Shown here: positions 25,270 through 34,486 of the stretch, one piece after another
How the letters are laid out: every line of letters begins with the position of its first letter
Numbering within the stretch: the first letter of the stretch is position 1
From: Chitinophaga varians
GTDB taxonomy: Bacteria > Bacteroidota > Bacteroidia > Chitinophagales > Chitinophagaceae
Assembly: GCF_014529945.1 (NCBI RefSeq)
Contig: NZ_JACVFB010000002.1
Span: 1,240,001-1,304,000 of the forward strand
DNA length: 64,000 bases
Reading direction: 5' to 3'
Made by a program: the position numbers and the translations under genes
Notes under the pieces: generated by a model
Told to the model about the DNA's origin: nothing
The model's database searches: none
Seen by the model: only the letters and a program-made list of their open reading frames with translations

Positions 25270-28200
25270 ATGCAAAAATCTACCTACAGATTTTGTACAG
25301 GGGAAAGTATGTCATGTCGTGTGATGATCCTTTTGTTTTTTTTCGTTCCACTATCGCCTATGCTGATATTAGCACAGGCTTACAAGTCCCTTACCGACAA
25401 GGTACAACTGCAGCTGGGCAAAACCAATGCTGCCGCTGTTGTGAAAGCGTTACAACAACAAACACCTTATACCTTTATTTATGATCCGGAGTATCTGCAA
25501 CAGTGCACCGTTAACGAGGCGCGTTTTCCGGGTACGCCGTTAGGAGAAGTATTGAGTTATATCGATCAACATACGCCGCTGGACGTGGAGTTGACCGGCA
25601 ATCATGTAATAGCGTTGCGCAAAGGCAGCGTGGTTACGCCGGCAGCACAGACCAATGGCCGCATCCGCGGGAGAGTAGTAGATGCCAAAAATGAACCGCT
25701 GCCGGGTGTTACGATAGCAGCACAGGGCGGGCAAGGCACCATCACCGCTGTAGATGGCAGTTATGAGCTGGTATTGAATCCTGGTGTGTACAGCCTTAGC
25801 TTCAGCTTTGTGTCTTATGAAACGAGGAAAGTAACGGATATTTCCGTTAAAGAAAAAGATATTATTCCACTGAACGTAGTGCTGAAAAACAGCGGCTCCC
25901 GCCTGAAAGAGGTGACCGTGACGGGCAACTACCGCAAAGCGTCTATCGAAGGTTTATATGCGCTGCAAAAGAATAACGCGGCCATTACAGATGGTATCAG
26001 TGCAGAACAGATTGCCCGTACGCCCGATAAAAACATTGGTGAAGTATTAAAGAGAGTGAGCGGTTTGGCGACGATGGATAATAAGTACGTGGTCGTACGC
26101 GGACTGAGTGAACGTTACAATCAGGCTGTCTTGAACGGGCAGATCATGCCCAGCACAGAGCTGAACAGAAAGAATTTCAGCTTCGATATCATTCCTTCCA
26201 ACATTGTGGAGAATGTAACTGTGATAAAAACAATTACGCCGGACCGCAGCGCAGAATTTGGTGGTGGTTTGGTAGAGGTGAATACACTGGACATCCCTTC
26301 CGAAAATTTTCTGAACCTGTCTGTTGGCGGCAGTTATAATGACAAAACAACGGGCAAGGATTTTTTGTCCTTACCGTTGAGTGGTAGCGAATACTGGGGT
26401 AACTCCGCGAAACATCGCCAGCTGTTTGGTACGCTGGACTGGAAAGATAGGTTTGATATCGTGGACCATTACAATAAAGAAGGCAAGAACGCTACGTTGT
26501 TTAATAACAACTGGGCTGTAACAAAATTTAAAGCGCCGGTATCTCCCAATTTTCAGGCATCCTTTGGCCGTGTACTACGTGGTAATGCTGGTCAGCAATG
26601 GGGACTGGTTGCCGCCGCCAGCTATCGCAATACCTTATCTACGCAGGACATCATATTGGGAAGAGAGGGTTTTGCGGAATATGCCACGGGACCAGATCAG
26701 GACAATCAGCTGTTCAAAGGACAACGATATGGATTTGTGACTAATCTGGGTGGTATGCTGGGTGTTGGCTACCGCAATGAAAAGAGCAGGATCGGTTTTC
26801 AGTCACTCTATCTGCGTACGCTGGACCAGCAGCTGGTATTTGGTACCGGGCCGAACGGAAAATTCGGATCGGTCCATACAATGGGTCTGTTTGATTTGGG
26901 AATGCAGACAACGCTGTGGCAAAATCAGTTGAGAGGAGAGCATGCCATTGGCCGGCAGGGAGTTCGTCTGAAATGGAGCGGCAGTTATCTGAAACTGGAC
27001 CGGCAGAAGCCGGACAATCACATTATGCTGGCCGATTACATGCCTATGGAGGGTGTAGGGAAGAACGAAATGAGCATCAGTGCCTTCGGAAGCAATTTTG
27101 CAGAAGGTGCGCTAAGATCGTGGAGCCGTGCACTGGAGAATAACTACAATTGGGAAGCCGCTGTATCGGTGCCGTTTAAGTTCAATGCCGGCAAGGTGAA
27201 TTTTGATAATACTTTTAAAGGTGGCTATGCCGGCTGGAGTAAAGACAGGTTATTCTTTGTATTGAACACATTCTCAAAAATTGATAATAAAGATGCCAAC
27301 TATTTCCCGCTGGGAAAAGCCCTGACACCGGAAAATGGGTTGAAGATAGGGATGAGTGATTTCGGTGATAATTTCAAACGCCGGTCTGCCTCCCTGCATG
27401 CTTTGTTTGCTATGTTGGATAACAGGATTGGTGATAAATGGAGGCTGGTATGGGGTGTAAGGGCTGAGTATTATAACCTGAATAAGGTGAATAATAATCT
27501 TGATTCCACCTTCGCTAACCTAAAACCGGAGCCAGGTAAAGAGTATGATTATTCGGATTTGTTGAACCGGGAGCCTAACTGGCATTTTTTTCCTTCAGTG
27601 AACCTCACTTATTCTCTGACACCATCTATGAATCTGCGTCTGGCTTATTCAGAAAGTATTATCCGTCCGGACCTGCGGGAGTTATCTGTTTTCAAGGAAT
27701 ATGATTTTGAGTTAGGTGGTGAATATACCTCTTCTTTGTTGAGGTCTACTACGATAAAGCACCTGGATTTTCGTTACGAATGGTATCCGGGACCGGGAGA
27801 GATTCTTTCCGCGTCTTTCTTCTACAAGGACCTTTCTTATCCGATGGAGATTTACCGCAGGGAGCTGCTTAACAGTTTTGAATTGTTAAACAGTAAGTCG
27901 GCGAAGAACTATGGGATAGAACTGGAGATGAGAAAGTCTTTTGCTTTCACTAAACTGCCGGTGTTGCGCAACTTTACGTTGTATGGCAACTTTACTTACC
28001 TGGATGCTGTAGTGAAGCCGATGATGATTAACATTGGTCTGGACCCGGCTAACGCCCGGAAGGTGGTGGTGACAGAGACGGTAGGGGAAGAAGAAAAACG
28101 GCCACAGATGGGAGCCAGCAATTTTATGTTTAATGCCGGTGTTTATTATGATATGAATCCTGTATCCGTAAGCCTTACCTATAATTCTGTTTCCAACCGT

Positions 28201-28503
28201 GTTTTCCTGCCAAGTTCTGTTTACAGAATGTCTTTAATGGAGCGGCCTTTGCAGGCACTGGACGCTCAGGTAGGATTCAGATTCCTGAAGCAGCATGCTG
28301 AATTGAAGCTCAATGTAGGTAACCTGCTAAATAGCTATGCCGTTACCTATATTAATCAGTTTACAGCCGAGCAAAATCAGGAGTATACCAATGGAGGAAA
28401 GCCGGGAAAAAAAGAAATGAAATATGATTCCGGGCAGGATCTGGTGAATTACAAATCTATGCCAGGCCGTACTTACAGTGCAACTTTCACGTATAAGTTT
28501 TAA
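25270..28503 (+). CDS. TonB-dependent outer-membrane receptor with N-terminal STN signalling domain
   Basis: 1077 aa. The signal peptide (hydrophobic to about residue 36, ILAQA) is followed by an STN/secretin-like domain (about 45-115), which talks to FecR. A CarboxypepD_reg-like domain (about 130-210, RIRGRVVDAKNEPLPGVTIA), the plug (about 235-345, NIGEVLKRVSG and VVVRGLSERYN) and a long barrel ending in TYSATFTYKF follow. The plug pattern with GLSERYNQAVLNGQ is of the iron-complex or unknown-substrate TonB type rather than SusC. It starts the structural part of a cassette with four lipoproteins downstream, the first 19 bases away. Substrate unknown. Confidence 0.94.
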   Translation: MQKSTYRFCTGESMSCRVMILLFFFVPLSPMLILAQAYKSLTDKVQLQLGKTNAAAVVKALQQQTPYTFIYDPEYLQQCTVNEARFPGTPLGEVLSYIDQHTPLDVELTGNHVIALRKGSVVTPAAQTNGRIRGRVVDAKNEPLPGVTIAAQGGQGTITAVDGSYELVLNPGVYSLSFSFVSYETRKVTDISVKEKDIIPLNVVLKNSGSRLKEVTVTGNYRKASIEGLYALQKNNAAITDGISAEQIARTPDKNIGEVLKRVSGLATMDNKYVVVRGLSERYNQAVLNGQIMPSTELNRKNFSFDIIPSNIVENVTVIKTITPDRSAEFGGGLVEVNTLDIPSENFLNLSVGGSYNDKTTGKDFLSLPLSGSEYWGNSAKHRQLFGTLDWKDRFDIVDHYNKEGKNATLFNNNWAVTKFKAPVSPNFQASFGRVLRGNAGQQWGLVAAASYRNTLSTQDIILGREGFAEYATGPDQDNQLFKGQRYGFVTNLGGMLGVGYRNEKSRIGFQSLYLRTLDQQLVFGTGPNGKFGSVHTMGLFDLGMQTTLWQNQLRGEHAIGRQGVRLKWSGSYLKLDRQKPDNHIMLADYMPMEGVGKNEMSISAFGSNFAEGALRSWSRALENNYNWEAAVSVPFKFNAGKVNFDNTFKGGYAGWSKDRLFFVLNTFSKIDNKDANYFPLGKALTPENGLKIGMSDFGDNFKRRSASLHALFAMLDNRIGDKWRLVWGVRAEYYNLNKVNNNLDSTFANLKPEPGKEYDYSDLLNREPNWHFFPSVNLTYSLTPSMNLRLAYSESIIRPDLRELSVFKEYDFELGGEYTSSLLRSTTIKHLDFRYEWYPGPGEILSASFFYKDLSYPMEIYRRELLNSFELLNSKSAKNYGIELEMRKSFAFTKLPVLRNFTLYGNFTYLDAVVKPMMINIGLDPANARKVVVTETVGEEEKRPQMGASNFMFNAGVYYDMNPVSVSLTYNSVSNRVFLPSSVYRMSLMERPLQALDAQVGFRFLKQHAELKLNVGNLLNSYAVTYINQFTAEQNQEYTNGGKPGKKEMKYDSGQDLVNYKSMPGRTYSATFTYKF

Positions 28504-28522
28504 TGTTTAAAAGTAAACTCTC

Positions 28523-29938
28523 ATGAATAAGAAGCTTTTAACGGTAACGATTACGTCTGCTGTGATGACGTTGAATCTGATGGTGTGGACGTCTTGTAAA
28601 AAGGAGAGCAGGAATGCGACTTTGGACCGTGCCGTGGTAGCCGGAGGCCCTTCGGGAGCAGCGGGTACTTGCGGGGACAGTACTATCAGTGGGGTGATTA
28701 CCTCCCATATAGCGCTGAAAAGCTGCAAAGTTTACAAATTGGATGGTTTGGTGTATGTGGCTAACAATGCTGTGATGACAATTGAGCCAGGAACAGTAAT
28801 TAAAGGTATTAAAGGGGTTCCTGGTGGCCCTTTTGATCCTGGTACGCCAGGTGGTGGTTTGATCATCACGCGTGGCGCCAGGTTGCTCGCGCAAGGCACT
28901 GCTGCGGATCCTATCATTTTTACTTCCGGCGATATGGTGCCTAAATCCGGGGACTGGGCAGGTGTAGCTATAATAGGCCGGGCTCCCACCAATCACCTTT
29001 CGGCGGTATCTTTACCGGGTATAGGGGGCGTTCCTATGGCAGATATTAGCTATGGCGGCCCTTCCAACAATGTTCCGAATGACAGTAGTGGTATACTACG
29101 TTTCGTAAGAATAGAATATGCCGGTTACGAGTTATCTCCCGATAATTCTCTGAGTGGTCTGACATTAGCGGGCGTTGGCAACGGTACAACGCTGGACTTT
29201 ATCGAAGTATACAAATCAAGGACGGATGGTTTTGGGATTTCCGGAGGTACCTTCAATGCCTCTCATCTGTTGGCCATCGATCCCCAGGACGATATGTTCG
29301 ATATTTCTGATGGTTATACTGGTACCATTACCTATACACTAGGTATCGCTGATCTCAGTCGTGCTGACAGAAGCCAGTCGAATGGCTTTGAGTGTGATAA
29401 CAACGCTAACGGTTATGCCGCGGCGCCTAACACGCATCCGGTTATCAACTATGCTACCATTGTGGGTTTGCCTACCGCAGCAGCTGCCTCCATTACTAAC
29501 GGTATGCCGTCTGGTACGGGTAAGTATGGCCGGGCTGCCCATATGAGAAGAAATGCAGAATTTAGTGTCAGTAATTCGATCTTCCTGGGTTTCAACTATG
29601 GTGTCTCTTTGGATTATCAGCGACCCACCAGTGGAGATAATACCAAAACTAAGTATGATAACGGCGTTTCTACCCTGACGAATAATTACGTTCATGCGTA
29701 TATATATCCGTACCTCACCGAGCTCAACTTTACTTCCTTTGTGCCCTTTACGCCGTTGGGCACAACCAACAAAAGTTATGTTAATGCTGATCCAAACTTG
29801 AATGTAAAGCTAGGTGCTCCATTCGCTACAACGCGTGTAATCAGGAATTACATTCCAAGTGCATTGTCTCCTACCAGATCTGTTGGTGCTTTCCCTACGG
29901 GAAATACTACCTGGGCTGATAACTGGACAATATTGTAA
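28523..29938 (+). CDS. Surface lipoprotein, beta-helix-like, tandem copy 1
   Basis: 471 aa. Lipoprotein signal with lipobox WTSCKK. The body is built from turns typical of a right-handed beta-helix: KLDGLVYVANNAVMTIEPGT, GGGLIITRGARLLAQGTA, GDWAGVAIIGRAP, GILRFVRIEYAGYEL and LTLAGVGNGTTLDFIEVY. It is colinear with the next gene, same length, roughly two-thirds identical by eye. Compared with copy 2 it has lost the EFFGG turn (GFGISGG here) and uses ordinary, mixed codons. In Bacteroidota such proteins travel with TonB receptors; probably a surface ligand-capture partner. Substrate unknown. Confidence 0.82.
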   Translation: MNKKLLTVTITSAVMTLNLMVWTSCKKESRNATLDRAVVAGGPSGAAGTCGDSTISGVITSHIALKSCKVYKLDGLVYVANNAVMTIEPGTVIKGIKGVPGGPFDPGTPGGGLIITRGARLLAQGTAADPIIFTSGDMVPKSGDWAGVAIIGRAPTNHLSAVSLPGIGGVPMADISYGGPSNNVPNDSSGILRFVRIEYAGYELSPDNSLSGLTLAGVGNGTTLDFIEVYKSRTDGFGISGGTFNASHLLAIDPQDDMFDISDGYTGTITYTLGIADLSRADRSQSNGFECDNNANGYAAAPNTHPVINYATIVGLPTAAAASITNGMPSGTGKYGRAAHMRRNAEFSVSNSIFLGFNYGVSLDYQRPTSGDNTKTKYDNGVSTLTNNYVHAYIYPYLTELNFTSFVPFTPLGTTNKSYVNADPNLNVKLGAPFATTRVIRNYIPSALSPTRSVGAFPTGNTTWADNWTIL

Positions 29939-29999
29939 TTGCGTTTACTCGTTTCAGTTATAGATTTAAAGTTTTTGCGCGCATACCCGAAAAATATAT

Positions 30000-30060
30000 C
30001 CTGATCAGGTATTCATCATTCATTCCTTATTCATTTGTTTAAACTTTAAAAAGTAAAAAT
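30000..30060 (+). promoter_or_regulatory. Leader of lipoprotein copy 2: palindrome and A-rich initiation region
   Basis: The 10-bp palindrome CCTGATCAGG (30000-30009) is followed by TTCATTTG (30030-30037, one mismatch to the -7 consensus) and an A-rich stretch before the ATG, the SD-free initiation signal of highly expressed Bacteroidota genes. Copy 1 has a related GTTTAAAAGTAAAC stretch before its ATG. Confidence 0.35.
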
Positions 30061-30063
30061 CCC

Positions 30064-31479
30064 ATGAACAAAAAACCCTTAGCGGTAACCCTCGTGTCTG
30101 CAGCAGCTGTGCTGGGCATGATGTTAGGAACTTCCTGCAAAAAAGAGAACAACGTAGTAAACAATGACCGTGCCGTGGTAGCCGGTGGTCCTTCTGGTGC
30201 TTCCGGTACTTGTGGTGACAGCACCATCACTGGTGTGATCACTGCCAACATCACCCTGAAAAGCTGCAAAATCTACAAACTGGATGGTCTGGTATATGTG
30301 GCCAACAACGCTGTAGTAACTGTTGAACCCGGAACAGTGATCAAAGGTATCAAAGGTCTTCCTGCTGGTAGCGGCACTCCCGGCACTCCAGGTGGTGGTC
30401 TGATCGTAACCCGTGGTGCTAAACTGATTGCTGACGGTACTGTTACCGACCCGATCATCTTTACTTCCAACGAAGCCGTTCCTCAGTCTGGTGATTGGGG
30501 TGGTGTGGTTTTGCTGGGTAAAGCGCCTACCAACCACGCTGCTGCTGTAGTAGTAGAAGGTATCACTGGTACTCCTCCTGCTGATGCTACCTATGGTGGT
30601 CCGGCTAACAATGTTCCTGGTGACAACTCCGGTATCCTGCGTTATGTAAGAATTGAGTACGCTGGTTATGAACTGGCTACAGACAATGAGCTGAACGGTC
30701 TGACACTGGCTGGTGTTGGTAACGGTACTATCCTCGATTACGTTGAAGTGTACAAATCCAAAGATGATGCTTTCGAATTCTTCGGTGGTACTGTAAACGC
30801 TTCTCACCTGCTGGCTATCGACGCCCTGGATGATATGTTCGATACTGATAACGGTTATTCCGGTACTATCTCTTACGCACTGGGCGTATCTGATCCTAAC
30901 CGTGCTGACAAAAGCCAGTCTAACGGCTTTGAAAGCGATAACAACGCTAACGGTGATGCATTGACTCCTTACACTCATCCTACTTACAACAACATCACCA
31001 TCATTGGTCAGCCTAACCAAACTGCAGCTTCCATCACTACAGGTCTGCCTTCCGGTACCGGTAAATATGGCCGCGCTGCTCACCTGAGAAGAAATGCTGA
31101 GTTTGTAGTTAACAACTCTATCTTCCTGGGCTTCAACTATGGTATCTCTCTGGATACGCAGAAACCTGCTACCGGCGACAATACCAAAACTAAGTATGAT
31201 AACGGTACTTCTACCCTGACTAACAACTACGTACATGCGTATCTGTTACCGTTCTCTACTGAGATCAACTTTGCTTCTTTCACTGCCTTTACTCCTTTGG
31301 GTACTACCAACAAAGGTTACACTACCGCTGATCCGAACTTCAACATCAAGTTGAATGGTCCGTTCAACGCTACACGTGCAATCAACAACTATATTCCTGG
31401 TACCCTGTCTCCTGCTAAAGCTGCTGGTGCGTTCCCTACCGGAGCCACTACATGGGCTAATGGCTGGACTGTTCTGTAA
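30064..31479 (+). CDS. Surface lipoprotein, beta-helix-like, tandem copy 2 (highly codon-biased)
   Basis: 471 aa, paralogue of the preceding gene. Lipobox GTSCKK. It keeps the turns GLVYVANNAVVTVEPGT, GGGLIVTRGAKLIADGT, GDWGGVVLLGKAP, FEFFGGTVNASHLLAI and GYSGTISYALGV. These resemble a large Bacteroidota family of lipoproteins known mainly as hypothetical surface proteins. Codon use is strikingly restricted (GGT, GCT, AAC, ATC, CTG, GTT), a mark of very high expression and unlike its neighbours. A near-perfect terminator follows the stop, so this copy can be expressed above the downstream lipoproteins. Function is inferred to be surface ligand binding for the TonB receptor. Confidence 0.85.
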   Translation: MNKKPLAVTLVSAAAVLGMMLGTSCKKENNVVNNDRAVVAGGPSGASGTCGDSTITGVITANITLKSCKIYKLDGLVYVANNAVVTVEPGTVIKGIKGLPAGSGTPGTPGGGLIVTRGAKLIADGTVTDPIIFTSNEAVPQSGDWGGVVLLGKAPTNHAAAVVVEGITGTPPADATYGGPANNVPGDNSGILRYVRIEYAGYELATDNELNGLTLAGVGNGTILDYVEVYKSKDDAFEFFGGTVNASHLLAIDALDDMFDTDNGYSGTISYALGVSDPNRADKSQSNGFESDNNANGDALTPYTHPTYNNITIIGQPNQTAASITTGLPSGTGKYGRAAHLRRNAEFVVNNSIFLGFNYGISLDTQKPATGDNTKTKYDNGTSTLTNNYVHAYLLPFSTEINFASFTAFTPLGTTNKGYTTADPNFNIKLNGPFNATRAINNYIPGTLSPAKAAGAFPTGATTWANGWTVL

Positions 31480-31491
31480 TCATTTTTATTC

Positions 31492-31538
31492 ATCATCACG
31501 TATAGAGGATGCTCCTCTATACGTGATGATCATCTTTT
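31492..31538 (+). terminator. Strong hairpin terminator inside the lipoprotein cassette
   Basis: Perfect 18-bp stem: ATCATCACGTATAGAGGA pairs with its complement (31513-31530) around TGC, followed by CATCTTTTTT. It should lower transcription of the two downstream lipoprotein genes. Confidence 0.92.
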
Positions 31539-31557
31539 TTCTGTTAATTATTTGAAT

Positions 31558-32307
31558 ATGTATCTGTTTTTAAAGCGCCTGCCTTTTCTTTTAGTTGTTG
31601 TGACATTCCTGGCTTCCTGTCGTAAAGGAGAACTGCCGGAAGAACATTATTTTGGCAAAGTCAATGTTGCCTTGCTGAACCTGCCGAATACACCTAAAAT
31701 CATGATGTATTTTGATGGGAAGCAACTGGATACCATCGATGTAAGGGGTGGCAGCCAGTTTATACTTCCGGCCGGAAAGCAGGGGAAATTGAGTGCTTAT
31801 GATGCCAATAAACAGCAATTGCTTGCAGATACACTCATTACAATTGCAGCCAATGGCCTGCAACGTTTCAAGTTTGCCTACAGTGCGGAATTGGGACTGA
31901 AAGGTTTTGTGGGTGATGGCGGTGGCGGATCAGTACCTGTTGATTCATTTGATGTCCAGATATTCAATAATTTAAGTGCCTCCTTCTATCCCCTCGAAAA
32001 GTATGACCTGGCCTTTATTTATGCTGATCCGGATTCCGGAGAACTGCTTGACTATCCCCTTGTTGTAAAAGGATGGGCAAGAAAAACCCTGTCAAAGGTA
32101 CTCCGGATGAGGGCGGTGAATGCTAACGGAAACGTTTATACGTTTGCAGCTAAATTGCTGGACCCTGCTACAGGACAGGTTGTTTTACAGCCTGATGGGT
32201 CAGAATTCTTTATTCTCACCGGTGCAGAGCTGGCTGGTAAATCAAAAGTCACTACAGTATATGACGATGGTAATGGCTCTATTCTGGCTAACGAAATAGA
32301 CCTTTGA
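31558..32307 (+). CDS. Lipoprotein of unknown function in the TonB cassette
   Basis: 249 aa. Lipobox LASCRK. Beta-rich body with repeated strand patterns (GKVNVALLNLPNTPKIMMYF, then SFDVQIFNNLSASFYPLEKYDL), suggesting two immunoglobulin-like or DUF4397-like domains separated by a Gly-rich linker GDGGGGS at about 120. I do not recognise the family with confidence. ATG 31558 is used; a TTG two codons upstream is in frame. The next gene starts 5 bases after the stop, so they are co-transcribed. Confidence 0.72.
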   Translation: MYLFLKRLPFLLVVVTFLASCRKGELPEEHYFGKVNVALLNLPNTPKIMMYFDGKQLDTIDVRGGSQFILPAGKQGKLSAYDANKQQLLADTLITIAANGLQRFKFAYSAELGLKGFVGDGGGGSVPVDSFDVQIFNNLSASFYPLEKYDLAFIYADPDSGELLDYPLVVKGWARKTLSKVLRMRAVNANGNVYTFAAKLLDPATGQVVLQPDGSEFFILTGAELAGKSKVTTVYDDGNGSILANEIDL

Positions 32308-32312
32308 TTTTT

Positions 32313-32996
32313 ATGCATCCCGCGAGCAAATATGTAACCCGTCTTATTCCCTACTTCTGGTATGGTTTGAGTAGCTTATCTGTTATTACTGCGGGTTGCA
32401 AAAAAAATGATGTGATAAATCCTGCTGCTACGCAGGACGTTAAAATGGAAATCATCCCTGTGTCCGATACGATACGGCAGGTGATTGCTTCCCATACCTT
32501 GCTGACAGCCAACCATCCCTGGTATATCGATGGCTGGGTATATGTGGCAAACGAAGCAACCCTGCGCATGGAAGCCGGCACAGTGGTCAACATACTGCCT
32601 ACCGCGGTAGGTAAACAGGATGGCCGTCATAGCGGCGGACTGATTATTACCCGCGGGGCACATATTGTGGCTGAAGGTACAACAACACTGCCCATCCGGA
32701 TAACGGTGGAAAAAGCAGCAGATCAGGGTCCGAGTGGCCTGCTGATATTAGGGCGGGCGCCCGTCAAAAAAGGATACACGCCTTTTCATGACCTGACTTT
32801 TGGCGGTAACCAGCCGGAGGACAGTTCCGGTGTGATCAGACATTTACACCTGCATTACTCCCCTGCTGCTGGCAAAGGTTTCCGCGGCGGACTGCTACTG
32901 CTGGGAGCCGGCAGCAAAACGGTTACAGAAGCAATTGTAACGCACATGGTATCCATAGCGGGGCCGTCTGACCTGAAAGCTGGAAAACTGCGTTGA
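32313..32996 (+). CDS. Half-length third paralogue of the beta-helix lipoproteins
   Basis: 227 aa. Lipobox TAGCKK. The order of turns follows the N-terminal half of the 471-aa proteins: DGWVYVANEATLRMEAGTVV, SGGLIITRGAHIVAEGTTTLPI, GLLILGRAP, LTFGGNQPEDSSGVIRHLHL and GGLLLLGAGSKT. It stops about where the paralogues enter the EVYKS/EFFGG region; no remnant of the second half is seen in the 86 bases before the convergent S41 gene. Either a shortened functional partner or a decayed copy. The open frame and intact signal favour a functional small form. Confidence 0.75.
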   Translation: MHPASKYVTRLIPYFWYGLSSLSVITAGCKKNDVINPAATQDVKMEIIPVSDTIRQVIASHTLLTANHPWYIDGWVYVANEATLRMEAGTVVNILPTAVGKQDGRHSGGLIITRGAHIVAEGTTTLPIRITVEKAADQGPSGLLILGRAPVKKGYTPFHDLTFGGNQPEDSSGVIRHLHLHYSPAAGKGFRGGLLLLGAGSKTVTEAIVTHMVSIAGPSDLKAGKLR

Positions 32997-33082
32997 GATA
33001 CTTTTAAAATAATACGGAAAACCCTGTTTTACTCATCATTCTCCATTAAATTTCATTTTTGTTAACCCCTTCTTTCTCTTTC

Positions 33083-34456
33083 TTATCTTGGGATGATCAC
33101 CATGCTGGCGGCAGCCGCTTGCTGACCGGCATCAAAGAAATGACGAAGGGTGTTGTTGCCTTCCGGCACAGCCCTTACATTACCATCTATTACAGACAGG
33201 GCTTTGGCAACTAAAGGATCATTGGCATCACCCAATGGCAACAGTGGTTGCCTGGACATTTCATCGATCGCATATTGGGGTGTGATGCCCTGGGTGTAAT
33301 TACCGTTTCCATTGGCATTGGACAATCGGTAGGTAATGGGCTGAATAACCCAGGAAATGCGGCGGGGGCTGCGCATATCTTTCACGAGCACGGCTCCTTT
33401 ATCTTTACCCACTGTGGTCTCTCCTATCTGGACCACTTTCGTATAGGGCTTTAGGTTATTAACCAGTAGTTCAGCAGCGGATACCGTCTGGCTGCCGGTC
33501 AACAGGAAAACGCGCGGGAGATGAAGCCGGGCCGATGAAAGTGCGGAGAAGCTGACAGGATCTGCATTTTCCGGTACAGAGAGTGCTGCGCTGAAGTTGA
33601 GCGTCCGGGAACCGAGGCGGTTGTTGCCGCTGTACTGCACAAAAACGCTTTTATCTGTTACATCCGGCGCTATCAGCGCCGTGAGCATGGCGGCGGCGGC
33701 GAGGCTACCGCCTGTATTGTAGCGGATATCAATGATCAGCTCTTCTATACCCTGACTTTTGAAGCTTCTGAACACATCCAGCAGACTGGTATTGTATGCG
33801 TCGATGAAGGCATTGTAAAATATATAGCCTGTCTTACGGGAAGCGCCGGTTATCAGGGTAGACGCATACACGGGATTTACGGTTACGGGTCTGCCCTGCA
33901 GCAACACGGAAGTATTTTCGGTAATGGTGGTACCGCTGACAGTGGCGGGTGTGAGGCTGCCGGTGGCAGCCGTCCTGAGCTGCTCACTGAGGGTAGCTGC
34001 ATTAGCCGCTGTGACGCTGGTTTCATTGATGCGGGTGAAATAGCTGCCTCTTTTTAGTCCCGCTGCCGCTGCATAGGATCCGGGGACCACCAGTTTGATA
34101 ACGCCGATAACGCCCTCCGGCCGCTGTGGCCAGCTGATGATGCTATAGTCGATACCGTATTTACTGCGGATATCAGTGGCATAGGTGGCGGGATCTTCCG
34201 GGTTATACAGCAGCGAGAATCTGTCATCCGTATACTTAATGCCTGTAAAAAAAGCTGTTGTTTCCAGGGTGGTATTGGGATTGGCGGGCAGCTGATCATT
34301 CCACAGGTAGAAATAGCGCATACTGTCCAGTACCCAGTTGTTGATTTCCTGCTGAGTGACGGGACCCGTTGGCGCAGGTGGTACATCATCTTTTTTGCTA
34401 CAGGCTGTTATCAACGTGATACTGCCAAGGAGAAACGGATGGAAAGAGCGTCGCAT
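33083..34456 (-). CDS. S41 family peptidase, lipoprotein
   Basis: 457 aa. Lipobox ITACSK. A helical N-terminal part (about 35-110), a PDZ domain (about 115-200, GVIGVIKLVVPGSYAAAAGLKRG) and the S41 catalytic core are present. The nucleophile Ser lies in GSQTVSAAELLVNNL and the general-base Lys in VGKDKGAV. RYNTGGS and FLLTGS are family motifs. It is a periplasmic or surface tail-specific protease. It lies 30 bases downstream of the ECF sigma gene on the same strand, so it is probably co-transcribed. Its position converging on the TonB cassette suggests processing of a cassette protein, but that is inference. Confidence 0.9.
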   Translation of the reverse strand: MRRSFHPFLLGSITLITACSKKDDVPPAPTGPVTQQEINNWVLDSMRYFYLWNDQLPANPNTTLETTAFFTGIKYTDDRFSLLYNPEDPATYATDIRSKYGIDYSIISWPQRPEGVIGVIKLVVPGSYAAAAGLKRGSYFTRINETSVTAANAATLSEQLRTAATGSLTPATVSGTTITENTSVLLQGRPVTVNPVYASTLITGASRKTGYIFYNAFIDAYNTSLLDVFRSFKSQGIEELIIDIRYNTGGSLAAAAMLTALIAPDVTDKSVFVQYSGNNRLGSRTLNFSAALSVPENADPVSFSALSSARLHLPRVFLLTGSQTVSAAELLVNNLKPYTKVVQIGETTVGKDKGAVLVKDMRSPRRISWVIQPITYRLSNANGNGNYTQGITPQYAIDEMSRQPLLPLGDANDPLVAKALSVIDGNVRAVPEGNNTLRHFFDAGQQAAAASMVIIPR

Positions 34457-34486
34457 GGCGGTGTTGTTTTCAGGGTGAAGAGTGTG

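Noticed and set aside
30124..31236. A 370-codon open frame antisense to lipoprotein copy 2
   Set aside because: It is a by-product of the extreme codon bias of the sense gene. Its Ser/Thr/Val-rich translation has no domain or signal, and the sense frame has clear homology to its neighbour.
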